From Bradyrhizobium sp. CER78 (lineage in GTDB: Bacteria > Pseudomonadota > Alphaproteobacteria > Rhizobiales > Xanthobacteraceae), in the NCBI RefSeq assembly GCF_029846235.1, contig NZ_JARVWP010000002.1:434001-498000 (forward strand): DNA of 64,000 nt, written 5' to 3'. The first letter of the stretch is position 1, and every line of letters begins with the position of its first letter. Positions 37,225 to 46,385 of this stretch are shown in pieces. The notes beneath the pieces were generated by a model, which saw only the letters and a list, made by a program, of their open reading frames with translations, ran no database searches and was not told the origin of the DNA. The position numbers were made by a program, and so were the translations under genes.

Positions 37225-37995
37225 CTAGTTCATCGGAGCGAGTTGGCGCATGACGCCGTTGAAGTAGTCGAAATAGGTGCCCATCATCGCCGCGAGCACG
37301 ACGGCGAAGATCAGGAAGCCGACCATGATCGAGAGCGGCACGCCGACGAAATAGACCTGCATCTGCGGCATCAGCCGCGCCAGCACGCCGAGCCCGATGT
37401 TGAAGACGAGGCCGAACACCAGGAACGGCGCCGACAATTGCAGGCCGATCTTGAAGGCGGCGGAGAATGCGTTGGTCGCAAGCGCAGCGACATCGCCGGT
37501 CGGCATGATCTCGCCCGGCGAGAAGATGCGATAGCTCTCGCTCAGCGCCGCGATGACCAGATAGTGGCTGTCGGTGGCAAACAGCAGCGTCAGGCCGAGA
37601 ATGGTGAGGAAGTTGCCGATGATCTGGCCCTGCTGGCCCTGGGTCGGGTCGACCGCGGTGACGAAGCCGAGGCCGAGCTGCTGTGCGATCACCGAGCCCG
37701 CGACATTGAGCGCCGACAGCGTCACCCGCGCGGTGGCGCCGAGCACGATGCCGATGATGAGCTCATGCACCATCAGGACGCCGAGCGAGGAGATCGACGT
37801 CAGGTCGACATGATAGGCATTGCGATGCAGGGGCAGGATGATCAGCGTCAGCAGCAGCGCGATCGACAGCTTGACCCGCGCCGGGATGTTGCTCTCGCCG
37901 AAACCGGGCAGCAGCATCACCATCGCACCCACGCGCGCGAAGACCAGCACGAAGATTGCGGCCAGCGCCGGCAGCAGGGAGACATCGATGCGCAT
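37225..37995 (-). CDS. fliR: Flagellar export gate protein FliR
   Basis: 256 residues, about six membrane segments. Typical motifs: FARVGAMVMLLPGFGESNIPARVKL near the N-terminus and HELIIGIVLGATARVTLSALNVAGSVIAQQLGLGF in the middle. Inner-membrane export gate component with FliP and FliQ. 18 nt downstream of fliQ. Confidence 0.96.
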   Translation of the reverse strand: MRIDVSLLPALAAIFVLVFARVGAMVMLLPGFGESNIPARVKLSIALLLTLIILPLHRNAYHVDLTSISSLGVLMVHELIIGIVLGATARVTLSALNVAGSVIAQQLGLGFVTAVDPTQGQQGQIIGNFLTILGLTLLFATDSHYLVIAALSESYRIFSPGEIMPTGDVAALATNAFSAAFKIGLQLSAPFLVFGLVFNIGLGVLARLMPQMQVYFVGVPLSIMVGFLIFAVVLAAMMGTYFDYFNGVMRQLAPMN

Positions 37996-38013
37996 GACCG
38001 CGGCATTAGTGCA

Positions 38014-38277
38014 TCAACCGCCGATGATTCGCGACGAAATCCGCATCATGTGGCTACTGAGCGAGTCCGCCATGAACGGCAGCGCCAGCAGCAATGTGAC
38101 GAAGATCGCGAGGATCTTCGGCACGAATACCAGCGTCTGCTCCTGGATCTGGGTCAGCGCCTGGAACAGCGACACCACGACGCCGACCACGAGGCCGACC
38201 ACCATCAAGGGTGACGACACGATCACGATGGTCCAGATCGCATCGCGTGCCACGTCGAGAGTTTCAGGGCCGGTCAT
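38014..38277 (-). CDS. fliQ: Flagellar export gate protein FliQ
   Basis: 87 residues from ATG 38277, the normal FliQ length. Two membrane helices: IVIVSSPLMVVGLVVGVVVSLF and ILAIFVTLLLALPFMADSL, joined by QALTQIQEQTLVFVPK, the family signature. Separated from fliE by an intergenic repeat. Confidence 0.96.
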   Translation of the reverse strand: MTGPETLDVARDAIWTIVIVSSPLMVVGLVVGVVVSLFQALTQIQEQTLVFVPKILAIFVTLLLALPFMADSLSSHMMRISSRIIGG

Positions 38278-38308
38278 TGTTGCGTTCTCGCTGTTGGTTG
38301 TTTTGCAC

Positions 38309-38405
38309 CGTCGTTCCGGGGCGATGCAAAGCATCGAACCCGGAACCTCGAGATCTTTGATGTGCAGTTGGACATCTGAGGTTCGCTTCGCGCCCCGGGA
38401 TGACG
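38309..38405. repeat. Intergenic palindromic repeat between fliE and fliQ
   Basis: About 97 nt starting CGTCGTTCCGGGGCG and ending CCCCGGGATGACG. Same family as 29712-29828 but more diverged. It occupies most of the 140-nt gap within the flagellar operon. Confidence 0.78.
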
Positions 38406-38417
38406 TCCTGACGGACG

Positions 38418-38732
38418 TCAGATCGGCATCTTCATGATGTCTTCATAGGCCTGGATCACGCGGTCGCGCACCGAGACCAGGGTCGACACCGCGACATCGG
38501 TGTCGGCAACCGCCGTCACCACGTCCATCACATTCGCCTTGCCGGACGCCATCGCCATGGTCTGCGCGTCGGACTTCTTGCCTGCTTCGAGCACGCTGCC
38601 GACCGAGTCCTTCAGCAGCGCGCTGAAGGACGGGCCGGCGACGGCCTGCGCGCCGGCCTTCTCGGCGCCGCCGCGATCCATCATCTTCGCGAGACTGGCA
38701 TAGGCGTTGGCGGCGACTGTCGGGGTAGCCAT
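38418..38732 (-). CDS. fliE: Flagellar MS ring-rod junction protein FliE
   Basis: 104 residues. C-terminal DVAVSTLVSVRDRVIQAYEDIMKMPI is the FliE signature. Export substrate joining the MS ring to the rod. 26 nt downstream of flgC. Confidence 0.95.
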   Translation of the reverse strand: MATPTVAANAYASLAKMMDRGGAEKAGAQAVAGPSFSALLKDSVGSVLEAGKKSDAQTMAMASGKANVMDVVTAVADTDVAVSTLVSVRDRVIQAYEDIMKMPI

Positions 38733-38758
38733 GAGTTACGTTCCCTGTTCTTGATACG

Positions 38759-39184
38759 TCAGGACTTGAGGATGTCGAGCGTGCGCTGAATCATCCGCCG
38801 CGTCGCGCTGATGATGTTGAGGTTCGCCTCATAGGAGCGCTGGGCGTCGCGCATGTCGGTCATTTCGACCATCGAATTGACGTTCGGGTATTTGACGTTG
38901 CCGGAAGCGTCCGCCGCGGGATTGCCCGGCTCGTGCTTGATGCGGAATAACGACTGGTCGGGCCGGATCCGGCCGAGCGTCACGACCTGGGCGTCCAGAG
39001 AGCGATCCAGCGCGGAGGAGAACGTCGGCACCTTGCGGCGGTAGGGATCGCCGCCTGCGGTCTGCGCCGTCGAATCGGCGTTGGCGATATTTTCCGAGAT
39101 CACCCGCATCCGCCCCGCCTGCGCGCGCAGGCCGGAGGTCGCGATGCTCATCGAGCGGGCGAAATCGCTTGTTCCATCTGCCAT
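38759..39184 (-). CDS. flgC: Proximal rod protein FlgC
   Basis: 141 residues. N-terminal SMSIATSGLRAQAGRMRVISENIANADST and C-terminal MVEMTDMRDAQRSYEANLNIIS form the rod-protein coiled-coil ends. Rod subunit exported through FlhB/FliPQR. 27 nt downstream of flgB. Confidence 0.96.
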   Translation of the reverse strand: MADGTSDFARSMSIATSGLRAQAGRMRVISENIANADSTAQTAGGDPYRRKVPTFSSALDRSLDAQVVTLGRIRPDQSLFRIKHEPGNPAADASGNVKYPNVNSMVEMTDMRDAQRSYEANLNIISATRRMIQRTLDILKS

Positions 39185-39211
39185 GGGATCCTCCTGCCGC
39201 CGCTAAGTGGC

Positions 39212-39622
39212 CTAGCCCTTGCCGATCGCGGTTTTCAGCAGATGCAGGCTCTTGCTGTAGAGCGACGTGGCTGCTGCGAAGTCCATCTGGTTGGCCGACA
39301 CTTTCAGCATCTGCTCCTCGAGATTGACCGCATTGCCGGCGGGGCGGGTCTGGAACCCGCTCTTGCCGCGATCATTATCGAAGGTGTCGGTTGCGCCGGA
39401 GGCCGCCATGTGGGTGGCGCTGGTCTGCATCATCGGCAGCGTCCCCATGCCGCCGCCGACGGTGGCGCCGGCCTTGTCGAATTTCGGCTCGACCAGGTCG
39501 CGCGGCCGGAAGTTCGGCGTGTCTGAATTGGATATGTTCTCGGCGAGCACCCGCTGGCGCTCCTGGTGCCACTGCATCTTGGTGCGCAACGCCGACAGGA
39601 TCGGGAGATCGTTCATGGCCAT
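39212..39622 (-). CDS. flgB: Proximal rod protein FlgB
   Basis: 136 residues. N-terminal LAENISNSDTPNFRPRDL signature and C-terminal FAAATSLYSKSLHLLKTAIGKG. First gene of the flgB-flgC-fliE-fliQ-fliR-flhB block. A perfect CtrA-type box lies 62 nt upstream. Confidence 0.96.
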   Translation of the reverse strand: MAMNDLPILSALRTKMQWHQERQRVLAENISNSDTPNFRPRDLVEPKFDKAGATVGGGMGTLPMMQTSATHMAASGATDTFDNDRGKSGFQTRPAGNAVNLEEQMLKVSANQMDFAAATSLYSKSLHLLKTAIGKG

Positions 39623-39964
39623 CGCCGCGGCTCCGTTAACCTCTGGGCTCTTCCGAGGTAGGCAGAATTTGCCCGGTGTATGGTTAACGGGTGGTTAAAA
39701 TGCCGGACGGATCCGTGGAGAACGCCGCAACTGCGGCCTGCGAGCGCATTTTCGCCACGAATGCTGCGTTAACCAGCACAAACCGAGACAGCGTGGGGCG
39801 CTGAGAAGTCGTTTTGGGACAAGCGATTCTTGGTTTATTAATAGAACAGTCGGCTGCAAGCCGCTGGGAATTAAGAAATAAGGCGAATCTCGGGCGCGAT
39901 TCGCTGCGTAAAACCGCACCTATCAATCTGCGCCCGTTGATGGCGGAAGCTGAGGAAGGCCAAG
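39623..39964. other. 342-nt divergent promoter region, flgB / fliO
   Basis: No gene. It carries a perfect TTAA-N7-TTAA box near flgB, several isolated TTAA/TTAAC half-sites (for example near 39637 and 39769) and an AT-rich stretch around 39830-39845 that could hold the fliO promoter. Confidence 0.6.
39684..39698. promoter_or_regulatory. CtrA-type binding site upstream of flgB
   Basis: TTAACGGGTGGTTAA matches TTAA-N7-TTAA exactly, the CtrA recognition sequence known from Caulobacter and Rhizobiales. It is 62-76 nt upstream of the flgB start. The kinase that feeds CtrA, CckA, is encoded 4 kb away. Confidence 0.72.
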
Positions 39965-40915
39965 ATGGCCGGGGACTCCAATATGCAGGTCATTACATTC
40001 GTCTTGGCGTTCGTCGTCGTGCTGGCGCTGATCGGCGTCACCGCATGGCTCGTCCGCCGCTTCGCTGGAAACCGCCTCGGCGCCAATGCCAATCGCGGCC
40101 GCATGCCACGCCTGGCGGTGATTGATGCTGCCGCCGTCGACGGCCGCCGCCGCCTGGTCTTGGTCCGCCGCGACAACATCGAGCATCTCCTGATGATCGG
40201 TGGCCCGACTGACATCGTCGTCGAGCCGAACATCGTGCGCGCCATGCCCGGCCGCGATCAAATGTCGAGCCGCCCGGCCGTCGCCACCGACGCGGCCCCG
40301 CCGCGCGTGGCGCCGCTGCCGGATGCCGCCTGGAACGAGAGCGAGGCCGCCCGGTCAGACAATTTCGACCTTCCCGAGCCCGAGCTGCCGCCGCGACAGG
40401 CACGGCCCTCTTTCGCCGACGAACTGCGCCGGCCCCCGCCGCCGATCGCCGAACGCCGCAGTGATCCGCTCACCGGCTTCACGCCCGACCGTGGCGAGCC
40501 GCGGCCCGATCCGATGCCGCCACGCCTGCCGCCGCGTTCCGAACCCGTCGTCCCGCGTCCGCCGCGCGGTGCCGAGCCGCCCAAAGCGCCGCCGCTACGC
40601 GCGCCCGAGCGCGCCGTGACACCGCCGCCCCCGCCTGCTCCGCCGCCGGTCGCAACCCAGGCGCCGCCGGCCCCGCCACCCGCATCGAACGCCGATGCCA
40701 ATCTCGCCGAGATGGCACAGCGGCTTGAGGCGGCCCTGCGCCGCCCGACCGGCGCCGGCGAGACGGTCGCACCGCCGGTTGCGCCCGAGGCGCCACCGGT
40801 CCGCGCGCCGCGCAGCGAGCCGCCCGCTCCGCCCGCCGGCGGACAGAAGAGTGGCTTCGAGAACCTCGAGGACGAGATGGCATCGCTGCTCGGCCGACCG
40901 AAGAACCCTTCGTGA
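39965..40915 (+). CDS. fliO: Flagellar biosynthetic protein FliO, long proline-rich form
   Basis: 316 residues; GAGGAAGG 6 nt before ATG 39965. Membrane helix at about 7-28, then the FliO core RMPRLAVIDAAAVDGRRRLVLVRRDNIEHLLMIGGPTDIVVE in two parts. Residues about 110-290 are Pro/Arg-rich (PPPPPAPPPVATQAPP), giving three times the usual FliO length. The end GFENLEDEMASLLGRP is a conserved-looking short motif. Chaperone-like assembly factor for FliP; its stop overlaps the fliP start (GTGA). Confidence 0.88.
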   Translation: MAGDSNMQVITFVLAFVVVLALIGVTAWLVRRFAGNRLGANANRGRMPRLAVIDAAAVDGRRRLVLVRRDNIEHLLMIGGPTDIVVEPNIVRAMPGRDQMSSRPAVATDAAPPRVAPLPDAAWNESEAARSDNFDLPEPELPPRQARPSFADELRRPPPPIAERRSDPLTGFTPDRGEPRPDPMPPRLPPRSEPVVPRPPRGAEPPKAPPLRAPERAVTPPPPPAPPPVATQAPPAPPPASNADANLAEMAQRLEAALRRPTGAGETVAPPVAPEAPPVRAPRSEPPAPPAGGQKSGFENLEDEMASLLGRPKNPS

Positions 40916-41664
40916 GGTTCTGGGCAGTCCCGCGTAGAGTTGTTTTCATCGCTGTCCTGATCGCCGCCGGATCCTTCGCCGATCCGGCGATGGCGCAGGA
41001 CATCTCCATCAATCTCGGCGGCGGCAATGGCGGCGTGACCGAGCGCGCGATCCAGCTGATCGCGCTGCTCACGGTGCTGTCGATCGCGCCGTCGATCCTG
41101 GTCATGATGACGTCGTTCACGCGCATCGTGGTCGTGCTGTCGCTGCTGCGTACCGCGCTCGGCACCGCAACCGCGCCGCCGAACTCGGTGATGATCGCGC
41201 TTGCGATGTTCCTCACCGCCTTCGTGATGGGGCCGGTCCTGCAGAAATCCTATGACGACGGCATCAAGCCGCTGGTCGCCAACCAGATCGGCGTCGAGGA
41301 GGCGTTGCAGCGCGCCTCGGTGCCCCTGCGCGGCTTCATGCAGAAGAATGTCCGCGAGAAGGACCTGAAGCTGTTCATGGACCTCTCCGGCGAGCCGCCG
41401 CCGGCGACGCCGGAGGAGATGTCGCTGCGCATCCTGGTGCCGGCCTTCATGATCTCCGAGCTGAAGCGCGCCTTCGAGATCGGCTTCCTGCTGTTCCTGC
41501 CGTTCCTGATCATCGACCTCGTGGTCGCCTCGGTGCTGATGTCGATGGGCATGATGATGCTGCCGCCGGTGGTGGTCTCGCTGCCATTCAAGCTGATCTT
41601 CTTCGTGCTGGTCGACGGCTGGGCGCTGGTCGCCGGCAGCCTGGTGCAGAGTTACGGGGGGTAG
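40912..41664 (+). CDS. fliP: Flagellar export gate protein FliP
   Basis: 250 residues from GTG 40912, overlapping fliO. Cleavable signal peptide (FIAVLIAAGSFADPAMA), then LTVLSIAPSILVMMTSFTRIVVVLSLLRTALG and the C-terminal FLLFLPFLIIDLVVASVLMSMGMMMLPP, both FliP signatures. Core of the FliPQR export channel. Confidence 0.97.
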   Translation: MRFWAVPRRVVFIAVLIAAGSFADPAMAQDISINLGGGNGGVTERAIQLIALLTVLSIAPSILVMMTSFTRIVVVLSLLRTALGTATAPPNSVMIALAMFLTAFVMGPVLQKSYDDGIKPLVANQIGVEEALQRASVPLRGFMQKNVREKDLKLFMDLSGEPPPATPEEMSLRILVPAFMISELKRAFEIGFLLFLPFLIIDLVVASVLMSMGMMMLPPVVVSLPFKLIFFVLVDGWALVAGSLVQSYGG

Positions 41665-41749
41665 CCCCGCGAAACAATCATGGCCGCATCGCTGGATCGG
41701 CCGTGCCGTTGCACTATCATGCGTCGCACCGCATCCAGGGAGCCGTGCC

Positions 41750-42628
41750 GTGCAGCAGCCATTCGACCGCGCCGCAGAAGACCTCGGCAACGCGATCCAT
41801 CTCGAGCATGTCAACGTGCAGGTGCCGGACCAGCGCCTCGCCACGCTGTTCTATGTCGCCGGCATCGGGCTGACCCGCGATCCCTATTTGATGGTCTCCG
41901 ACAGCAACATGTGGGTGAACGCCGGCCGCAGCCAGTTTCATCTGCCGAGCGGCAGGCCACAGGTGCTGCGCGGCCACACGGCGATCGTGATTGCCGGACG
42001 GCAGGCCCTGCTCGCGCAGCTCGCCGCAGTCGCGCCCAAGCTCGAGGGCACCGCGTTCAGCTATCGTGAGCACAACGATCACGTCGAGGCCATTTGCCCC
42101 TGGGGCAACCGCTTGCGCTGCTACGAGCCCGACGCCGAGCGGTTCGGGCGCATCGCGCTCGGCATGCCCTATGTCGAGTTCGACGTGCCGCGCGGCACGG
42201 CCGAAGCGATCAGCCGGTTCTATCCCGAGATCATGGGCATCCCCGCCAGCGTGGACGGTGGTATCGCGCGCGCAAAGGTCGGCAAGGATCAATATCTGCA
42301 ATTCCGCGAGTCCGACCAGACGCCAGGCGAGTTCGACGGCTATCACGTCCAGATCTACATCACGGACTTCTCGGGCCCCTACAACCGGCTGCGCGCGCGC
42401 AACCTGGTCTCGCGCGAGGACAATCAGTACCAGTACCGCTTCTGCGACATCGTCGATCCCCGTGACGGCCGACATCTGTTCACCGTCGAGCACGAGGTGC
42501 GCAGCGCCACCCATCCGATGTATCTGCGACCACTGGTCAACCGCAATCCTGATCAGACCAACCGTACCTTCGCCAAGGGCTACGACCAGGCGCCGTGGGC
42601 GATGGGGCCGGACCAGTATGACGGCTGA
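41750..42628 (+). CDS. VOC-family (glyoxalase/dioxygenase-fold) protein
   Basis: 292 residues from GTG 41750. Two VOC-like halves: AIHLEHVNVQVPDQRLATLFYV (residues 15-36) and MPYVEFDVPRGTAEAISRFY (about 137-156), with HVQIYITDFSGPYNRLRAR and RHLFTVEHEVRS at the end. His and Glu positions compatible with a metal site are present, but the reaction is unknown. 53 nt before the class V PLP gene on the same strand, so they may work together. Confidence 0.78.
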   Translation: MQQPFDRAAEDLGNAIHLEHVNVQVPDQRLATLFYVAGIGLTRDPYLMVSDSNMWVNAGRSQFHLPSGRPQVLRGHTAIVIAGRQALLAQLAAVAPKLEGTAFSYREHNDHVEAICPWGNRLRCYEPDAERFGRIALGMPYVEFDVPRGTAEAISRFYPEIMGIPASVDGGIARAKVGKDQYLQFRESDQTPGEFDGYHVQIYITDFSGPYNRLRARNLVSREDNQYQYRFCDIVDPRDGRHLFTVEHEVRSATHPMYLRPLVNRNPDQTNRTFAKGYDQAPWAMGPDQYDG

Positions 42629-42681
42629 GCGCGCACTCGTCCGCATCGCGACATCATCTGCAATCCCAGCCACGAGACGAC

Positions 42682-43833
42682 ATGCTTCCCTCCCAGCGCC
42701 ATCTGTTCGAGATCCCACGCGAGGTCTGCTACCTGAACTCGGCGTCCTACAGCCCGCTGCCGCTGCAGACGTTAGAGGCCGGCCGCGCGGCGGTCGGACG
42801 CAAGGGCCAGCCCTGGACCATCGATGCCGGTTTCGCCGGCCGCCAGCATGAGCGCGCCCGCACTGCGGCGGCCCGCCTGATCAATGCCGATGCGGACGAC
42901 ATCGCGCTCATCCCTGCGATCAGCTACGGCATCGCGACGGTGGCGAAGGCGTTGACGATTCCGCGCGGCACCCGCGTGATCGTGCTGGAGAACGATCACT
43001 CCTCGCCGGTGCTGGAATGGCATACCCGCGCCGAGGCGCAGGGCTTCGTCGTCGACACCGTGCGCCAGCCCGCAGACGGCGACTGGACATCGGCGGTGCT
43101 TGCAACGATTGAGCGGCCGGGCGCGCCTCCGGTCGGCCTTGCCTCCATCTCGTCGGTGCACTGGTCGGACGGCGGCATGATCGACGTCGACCGAGTGCAG
43201 GCCGTGCTGCGTCGACAGGGCGCGATGTTCGTGATCGACGCGACGCAGAGCGCCGGCGTCGTAGCGATGGACGTGACGAAGCTCGACCCCGACGCGGTGA
43301 TCTTTCCGACCTACAAATGGCTGATCGGCCCCTACGGCCGTGCCTTTCTCTACGTTGCAAAACGTCATCAGAACGGCGTGCCGCTCGAGCAGACCTCCGC
43401 CGGCCGCCGCAATGTGAATTCCGAGAACCCGGTTTATTTCGGCGATCTCGGCTATGTCGACAATGCCCGCCGCTTCGACATGGGCGAGCGCGATCACTTC
43501 ATCACGCTCGAGATGGCGTCGATCGGCATGGAGATGATGGCGGACTGGGGCGCCGCTGCCGTTAGCGAGCGGCTCGCGATGCTGACGAAGCGGATCGCCG
43601 ACGGCGTGCGTGATCTCGGGCTCGACGTGCTGGCGCAGAGCCAGCGCGCGCCGCACATCCTGAGCCTCGGCATGGCCAGCGGCATCCCGAAGGAACTGAT
43701 CGCGCAGCTCGCCGCCGAGAACATTCACGTCGCGCTGCGGCTCGGCCGGATGCGGATTTCGCCGCACGTCTACAACGACGAGGCCGATGCCGACCGCCTC
43801 GTCGCTGCCTTGACCAAAACGCTGCGCGGTTAG
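42682..43833 (+). CDS. Class V aminotransferase-fold PLP enzyme
   Basis: 383 residues. PLP fold-type I of the NifS/isopenicillin-N-epimerase kind: Asp186 in VIDATQSAG, Schiff-base Lys212 in FPTYKWLIGPYG, His106 stacking region ENDHSSP. No catalytic Cys loop typical of desulfurases near the end. It could be a kynureninase-, epimerase- or lyase-like enzyme. Stop codon overlaps the convergent MFS gene by 4 nt. Confidence 0.85.
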   Translation: MLPSQRHLFEIPREVCYLNSASYSPLPLQTLEAGRAAVGRKGQPWTIDAGFAGRQHERARTAAARLINADADDIALIPAISYGIATVAKALTIPRGTRVIVLENDHSSPVLEWHTRAEAQGFVVDTVRQPADGDWTSAVLATIERPGAPPVGLASISSVHWSDGGMIDVDRVQAVLRRQGAMFVIDATQSAGVVAMDVTKLDPDAVIFPTYKWLIGPYGRAFLYVAKRHQNGVPLEQTSAGRRNVNSENPVYFGDLGYVDNARRFDMGERDHFITLEMASIGMEMMADWGAAAVSERLAMLTKRIADGVRDLGLDVLAQSQRAPHILSLGMASGIPKELIAQLAAENIHVALRLGRMRISPHVYNDEADADRLVAALTKTLRG

Positions 43834-45071
43834 CTGGGCTTGCGCCCCAGCGCCACAACGCTGAACAGTTCGATCGCCAGCGCTGCGACGACGCCGGCCG
43901 CGCCGATCACGAACAGCAGCGCATAATCGCCGCCGCTCTGCGCGAACAACCAGGACAGGCCGTAGGCGCCCGCCGCCTGGAACAGCGCGAAGGTCGTGGT
44001 GGCCTGCGCCCAGGCCGAGCGCTGGCTCGCCGCCGAATGCGGGATCAGCTCGTGGATGCGGCCGATCACCAGCGGCACGATGCCGGGCGTGAAGCCGCCG
44101 ACGATGAGGCTCGACACGATCAGCGCGGCGGGCGACGTCGTCACCGCGGGCAGCGCAACCGCAACGGCCTCGATCAGGAACGCCGCGCGCAGCGCGGCGG
44201 CGAAGCCTGCGCGGTCGGCGAGATGTCCGGTCAGCAGCGGGCCGACCACGGCGCCGATACCGTACAGCACCCAATAGTACGATCCCGCCGCGATCCCCTG
44301 CCCGAGGCCGCGGGCGACGAAATCGACCAGGAACACCATGTGCGGCACCAGCGCCAGCGCGTTGAGCCCATATTCCACGCACAGCGCGATCACCAGCGGC
44401 GAGCGCCCGCCATGCGCCGCCACGCCCGGCTCAGTTGCACCATGCGTGGCGGGCGCCTCGGCAGGCCACGCCTTCCAGCTGATCGCGGTCAGCACCGCCG
44501 ACAGCACGCCGAGGCCATACCAGGCCTGCTTGACGCCCTGTTGCAGCAACAGCGGCACCAGCGTGCCTGAGGCTGCGATGCCCAATCCAACACCGGCGAA
44601 AATCACGCCGCCGATCAGACCGCGCTTGCTCGGCGCGGTGTGCGGCAGGATCGCGGTCGCCGCCAGCACCATGATCACGCCGCCACTGATGCCGGCGAGG
44701 AAGCGGAAGCCGAAGAACCAGATGAAGGAGATCGGCACCGCGCAGGCAAAGCAGGTGATCGCCGCCAGCAGCATCATGCCGCGCAGCGCCCACACCGAGC
44801 CGATCCGCGCACCGAGGTCGCGGGCGATCAACGCGCCGGCGAGATAGCCGGCGAGGTTAGCGGCACCGAGATAGACCGCTTCCGCCGGCGTGAACCACTT
44901 TGCGGCGATCAAGGCCGGGATCAGCGGCGTGTAGGCAAACCGTGCCAGCCCGAGCCCGACCAGCGAGGCGCACAGCCCTGCGGCCGCGGAAAGCCACAGC
45001 GGCCCGCCCGCATCGCGATGCGGCTCAGCATGATGGCGCCCGTGATGATCGACATTGGCTGACATGGACAT
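43830..45071 (-). CDS. MFS transporter, YbfB/YjiJ type
   Basis: 413 residues, twelve predicted membrane helices. N-terminal His-rich extension (DHHGRHHAEPHRD) before GLGLARFAYTPLIPALI, the family opening. The first inter-helix loop has RDLGARIGS in place of the usual MFS motif A. Substrate unknown. Convergent with the class V PLP gene. Confidence 0.88.
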   Translation of the reverse strand: MSMSANVDHHGRHHAEPHRDAGGPLWLSAAAGLCASLVGLGLARFAYTPLIPALIAAKWFTPAEAVYLGAANLAGYLAGALIARDLGARIGSVWALRGMMLLAAITCFACAVPISFIWFFGFRFLAGISGGVIMVLAATAILPHTAPSKRGLIGGVIFAGVGLGIAASGTLVPLLLQQGVKQAWYGLGVLSAVLTAISWKAWPAEAPATHGATEPGVAAHGGRSPLVIALCVEYGLNALALVPHMVFLVDFVARGLGQGIAAGSYYWVLYGIGAVVGPLLTGHLADRAGFAAALRAAFLIEAVAVALPAVTTSPAALIVSSLIVGGFTPGIVPLVIGRIHELIPHSAASQRSAWAQATTTFALFQAAGAYGLSWLFAQSGGDYALLFVIGAAGVVAALAIELFSVVALGRKPS

Positions 45072-45144
45072 GGCGTAGGCCCTCCGGCCGTTCGTGAAAA
45101 ATGATTATTTGCGATCGCAGCAATCGTTTGTAGCGATCACTACT

Positions 45145-45168
45145 CGCCTCTCCCGATCGGGAGAGGCG
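45145..45168 (-). terminator. Perfect 24-bp palindrome, probable terminator of the SDR-tautomerase operon
   Basis: CGCCTCTCCCGA / TCGGGAGAGGCG is a perfect 12-bp inverted repeat without loop, 25 nt after the tautomerase stop and upstream of the MFS gene start. The T-run is poor, so it may instead be an operator or a bidirectional stop. Confidence 0.55.
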
Positions 45169-45192
45169 CCTAGTTTGATTTGGTAGAAGCGA

Positions 45193-45435
45193 TCAGCGGG
45201 AAGAGGCAGCGGCGGCGAGCTTCTTGCGATATTCGAGCGCGGGCAGCCCGCCCCAGCCCCAATTGTCGGTGTCGACTTCCTCGATGACGACGAAGGTCGA
45301 TTCCATGGGCTTGCCGAGCACGTCGCGCAGCAGCTCGCTGGCGCCCTTGATCAGGGCGGCCTTCTGTTCCGGGGTGGTGGACGACGCACCCGGCGCCGTC
45401 CCCTCACGCGTGACCTGGACGGTGACGATAGGCAT
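45193..45435 (-). CDS. 4-oxalocrotonate-tautomerase-family protein
   Basis: 80 residues from ATG 45435. Catalytic Pro2 follows the initiator Met (MPIVTVQVTREG), with EQKAALIKGASELLRDVLGKP and VVIEEVDTDNWGWGG as in the tautomerase superfamily. 14 nt downstream of the SDR gene. Keto-enol isomerisation of a small oxo-acid or dehalogenation-type chemistry is possible. Confidence 0.9.
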   Translation of the reverse strand: MPIVTVQVTREGTAPGASSTTPEQKAALIKGASELLRDVLGKPMESTFVVIEEVDTDNWGWGGLPALEYRKKLAAAASSR

Positions 45436-45449
45436 CACACCCACCTGTC

Positions 45450-46160
45450 CTAGTGCCCGGCGCTCTGGCCGCCGTCGACATGCAGGATCTCGCCGGTGAC
45501 GAAGCCTGCGCCTTCGAGGAACAGCACGGCATCGGCGATGTCCTTCATCTCGCCCATGCGCCCGACCGGATGCAGCTTGGCGAGGTAGTCGTGCGTCTCG
45601 GGCGCGTGCATCGGGGTCTTGATCACGCCCGGCGCCACTGCATTCACGCGGATGCCCTTGGCGGCGTATTCGATCGCGAGCGACTTGGTCGCGGCGGCGA
45701 GACCGCCCTTGGTCAGCGAGGCCAGCACGGAGGGTACGTTGCTGTTGGCGTGATCGACCAGGCTGGTCGTGATCTGGACGATGTGCCCGGATCCCTGCTT
45801 CACCATCTCCTTGGCGACGCGACGAGTGATGTAGAAGAAGCCGTTGAGGTTGGTCGCCAGCACCGCGGCGTAATCCTGGTCGGTATGGTCGGTGAACGGC
45901 TTGGCGACGAAGATGCCGGCATTGTTGACCAGCGTGTCGACGCGGCCGAAATGCGCAAGGGCCTGCTTGACGATGCGCTCGGCAACTTCGGGATCGCCGA
46001 TGTCGCCCGGTACTGCCAGGACGTCCGAATCCGACGACGGCTTGATGCTGCGGGAATTGGCGACGACGCGCCAGTTGCGGTCGCGATAGCCCTTGACGAT
46101 GGCCTCGCCGAGACCCTGCGACGCACCGGTGATAATGGCAACCTTCTGCTCTGCACCCAT
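45450..46160 (-). CDS. Atypical SDR-family oxidoreductase lacking the catalytic Tyr
   Basis: 236 residues from ATG 46160 (GGAGAGAAATC upstream). Rossmann motif TGASQGLGEA and NNAG are intact, as is the C-terminal VNAVAPGVIKTPMH and cofactor-binding Lys in SLTKGG. The Tyr expected four residues before that Lys is absent (LASLTK), so ordinary SDR proton transfer is not possible with the usual residue. I recall a subfamily with the same ASLTKGGL wording, so this is unlikely to be a mutation. Followed by the tautomerase gene. Confidence 0.85.
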   Translation of the reverse strand: MGAEQKVAIITGASQGLGEAIVKGYRDRNWRVVANSRSIKPSSDSDVLAVPGDIGDPEVAERIVKQALAHFGRVDTLVNNAGIFVAKPFTDHTDQDYAAVLATNLNGFFYITRRVAKEMVKQGSGHIVQITTSLVDHANSNVPSVLASLTKGGLAAATKSLAIEYAAKGIRVNAVAPGVIKTPMHAPETHDYLAKLHPVGRMGEMKDIADAVLFLEGAGFVTGEILHVDGGQSAGH

Positions 46161-46385
46161 GATTTCTCTCCATCCGTTGCTGAAGCGACCCAGCGCCGCT
46201 TCGATGGAGAGCAACCTAGATACATCCGCTTTCCGCGCGAATGCCCGCTATTCGGCAGACACTCTTCCGCGGCGCGAACGACTGAGCATGGTCCTGAAAA
46301 GTGCGAAGCGGTTGTCCGGCGCGACAAATGCGCAGCGTTTGCGCGGAGATCATGTTCAAACAGGAAATCAAATCGCGATGACGAT

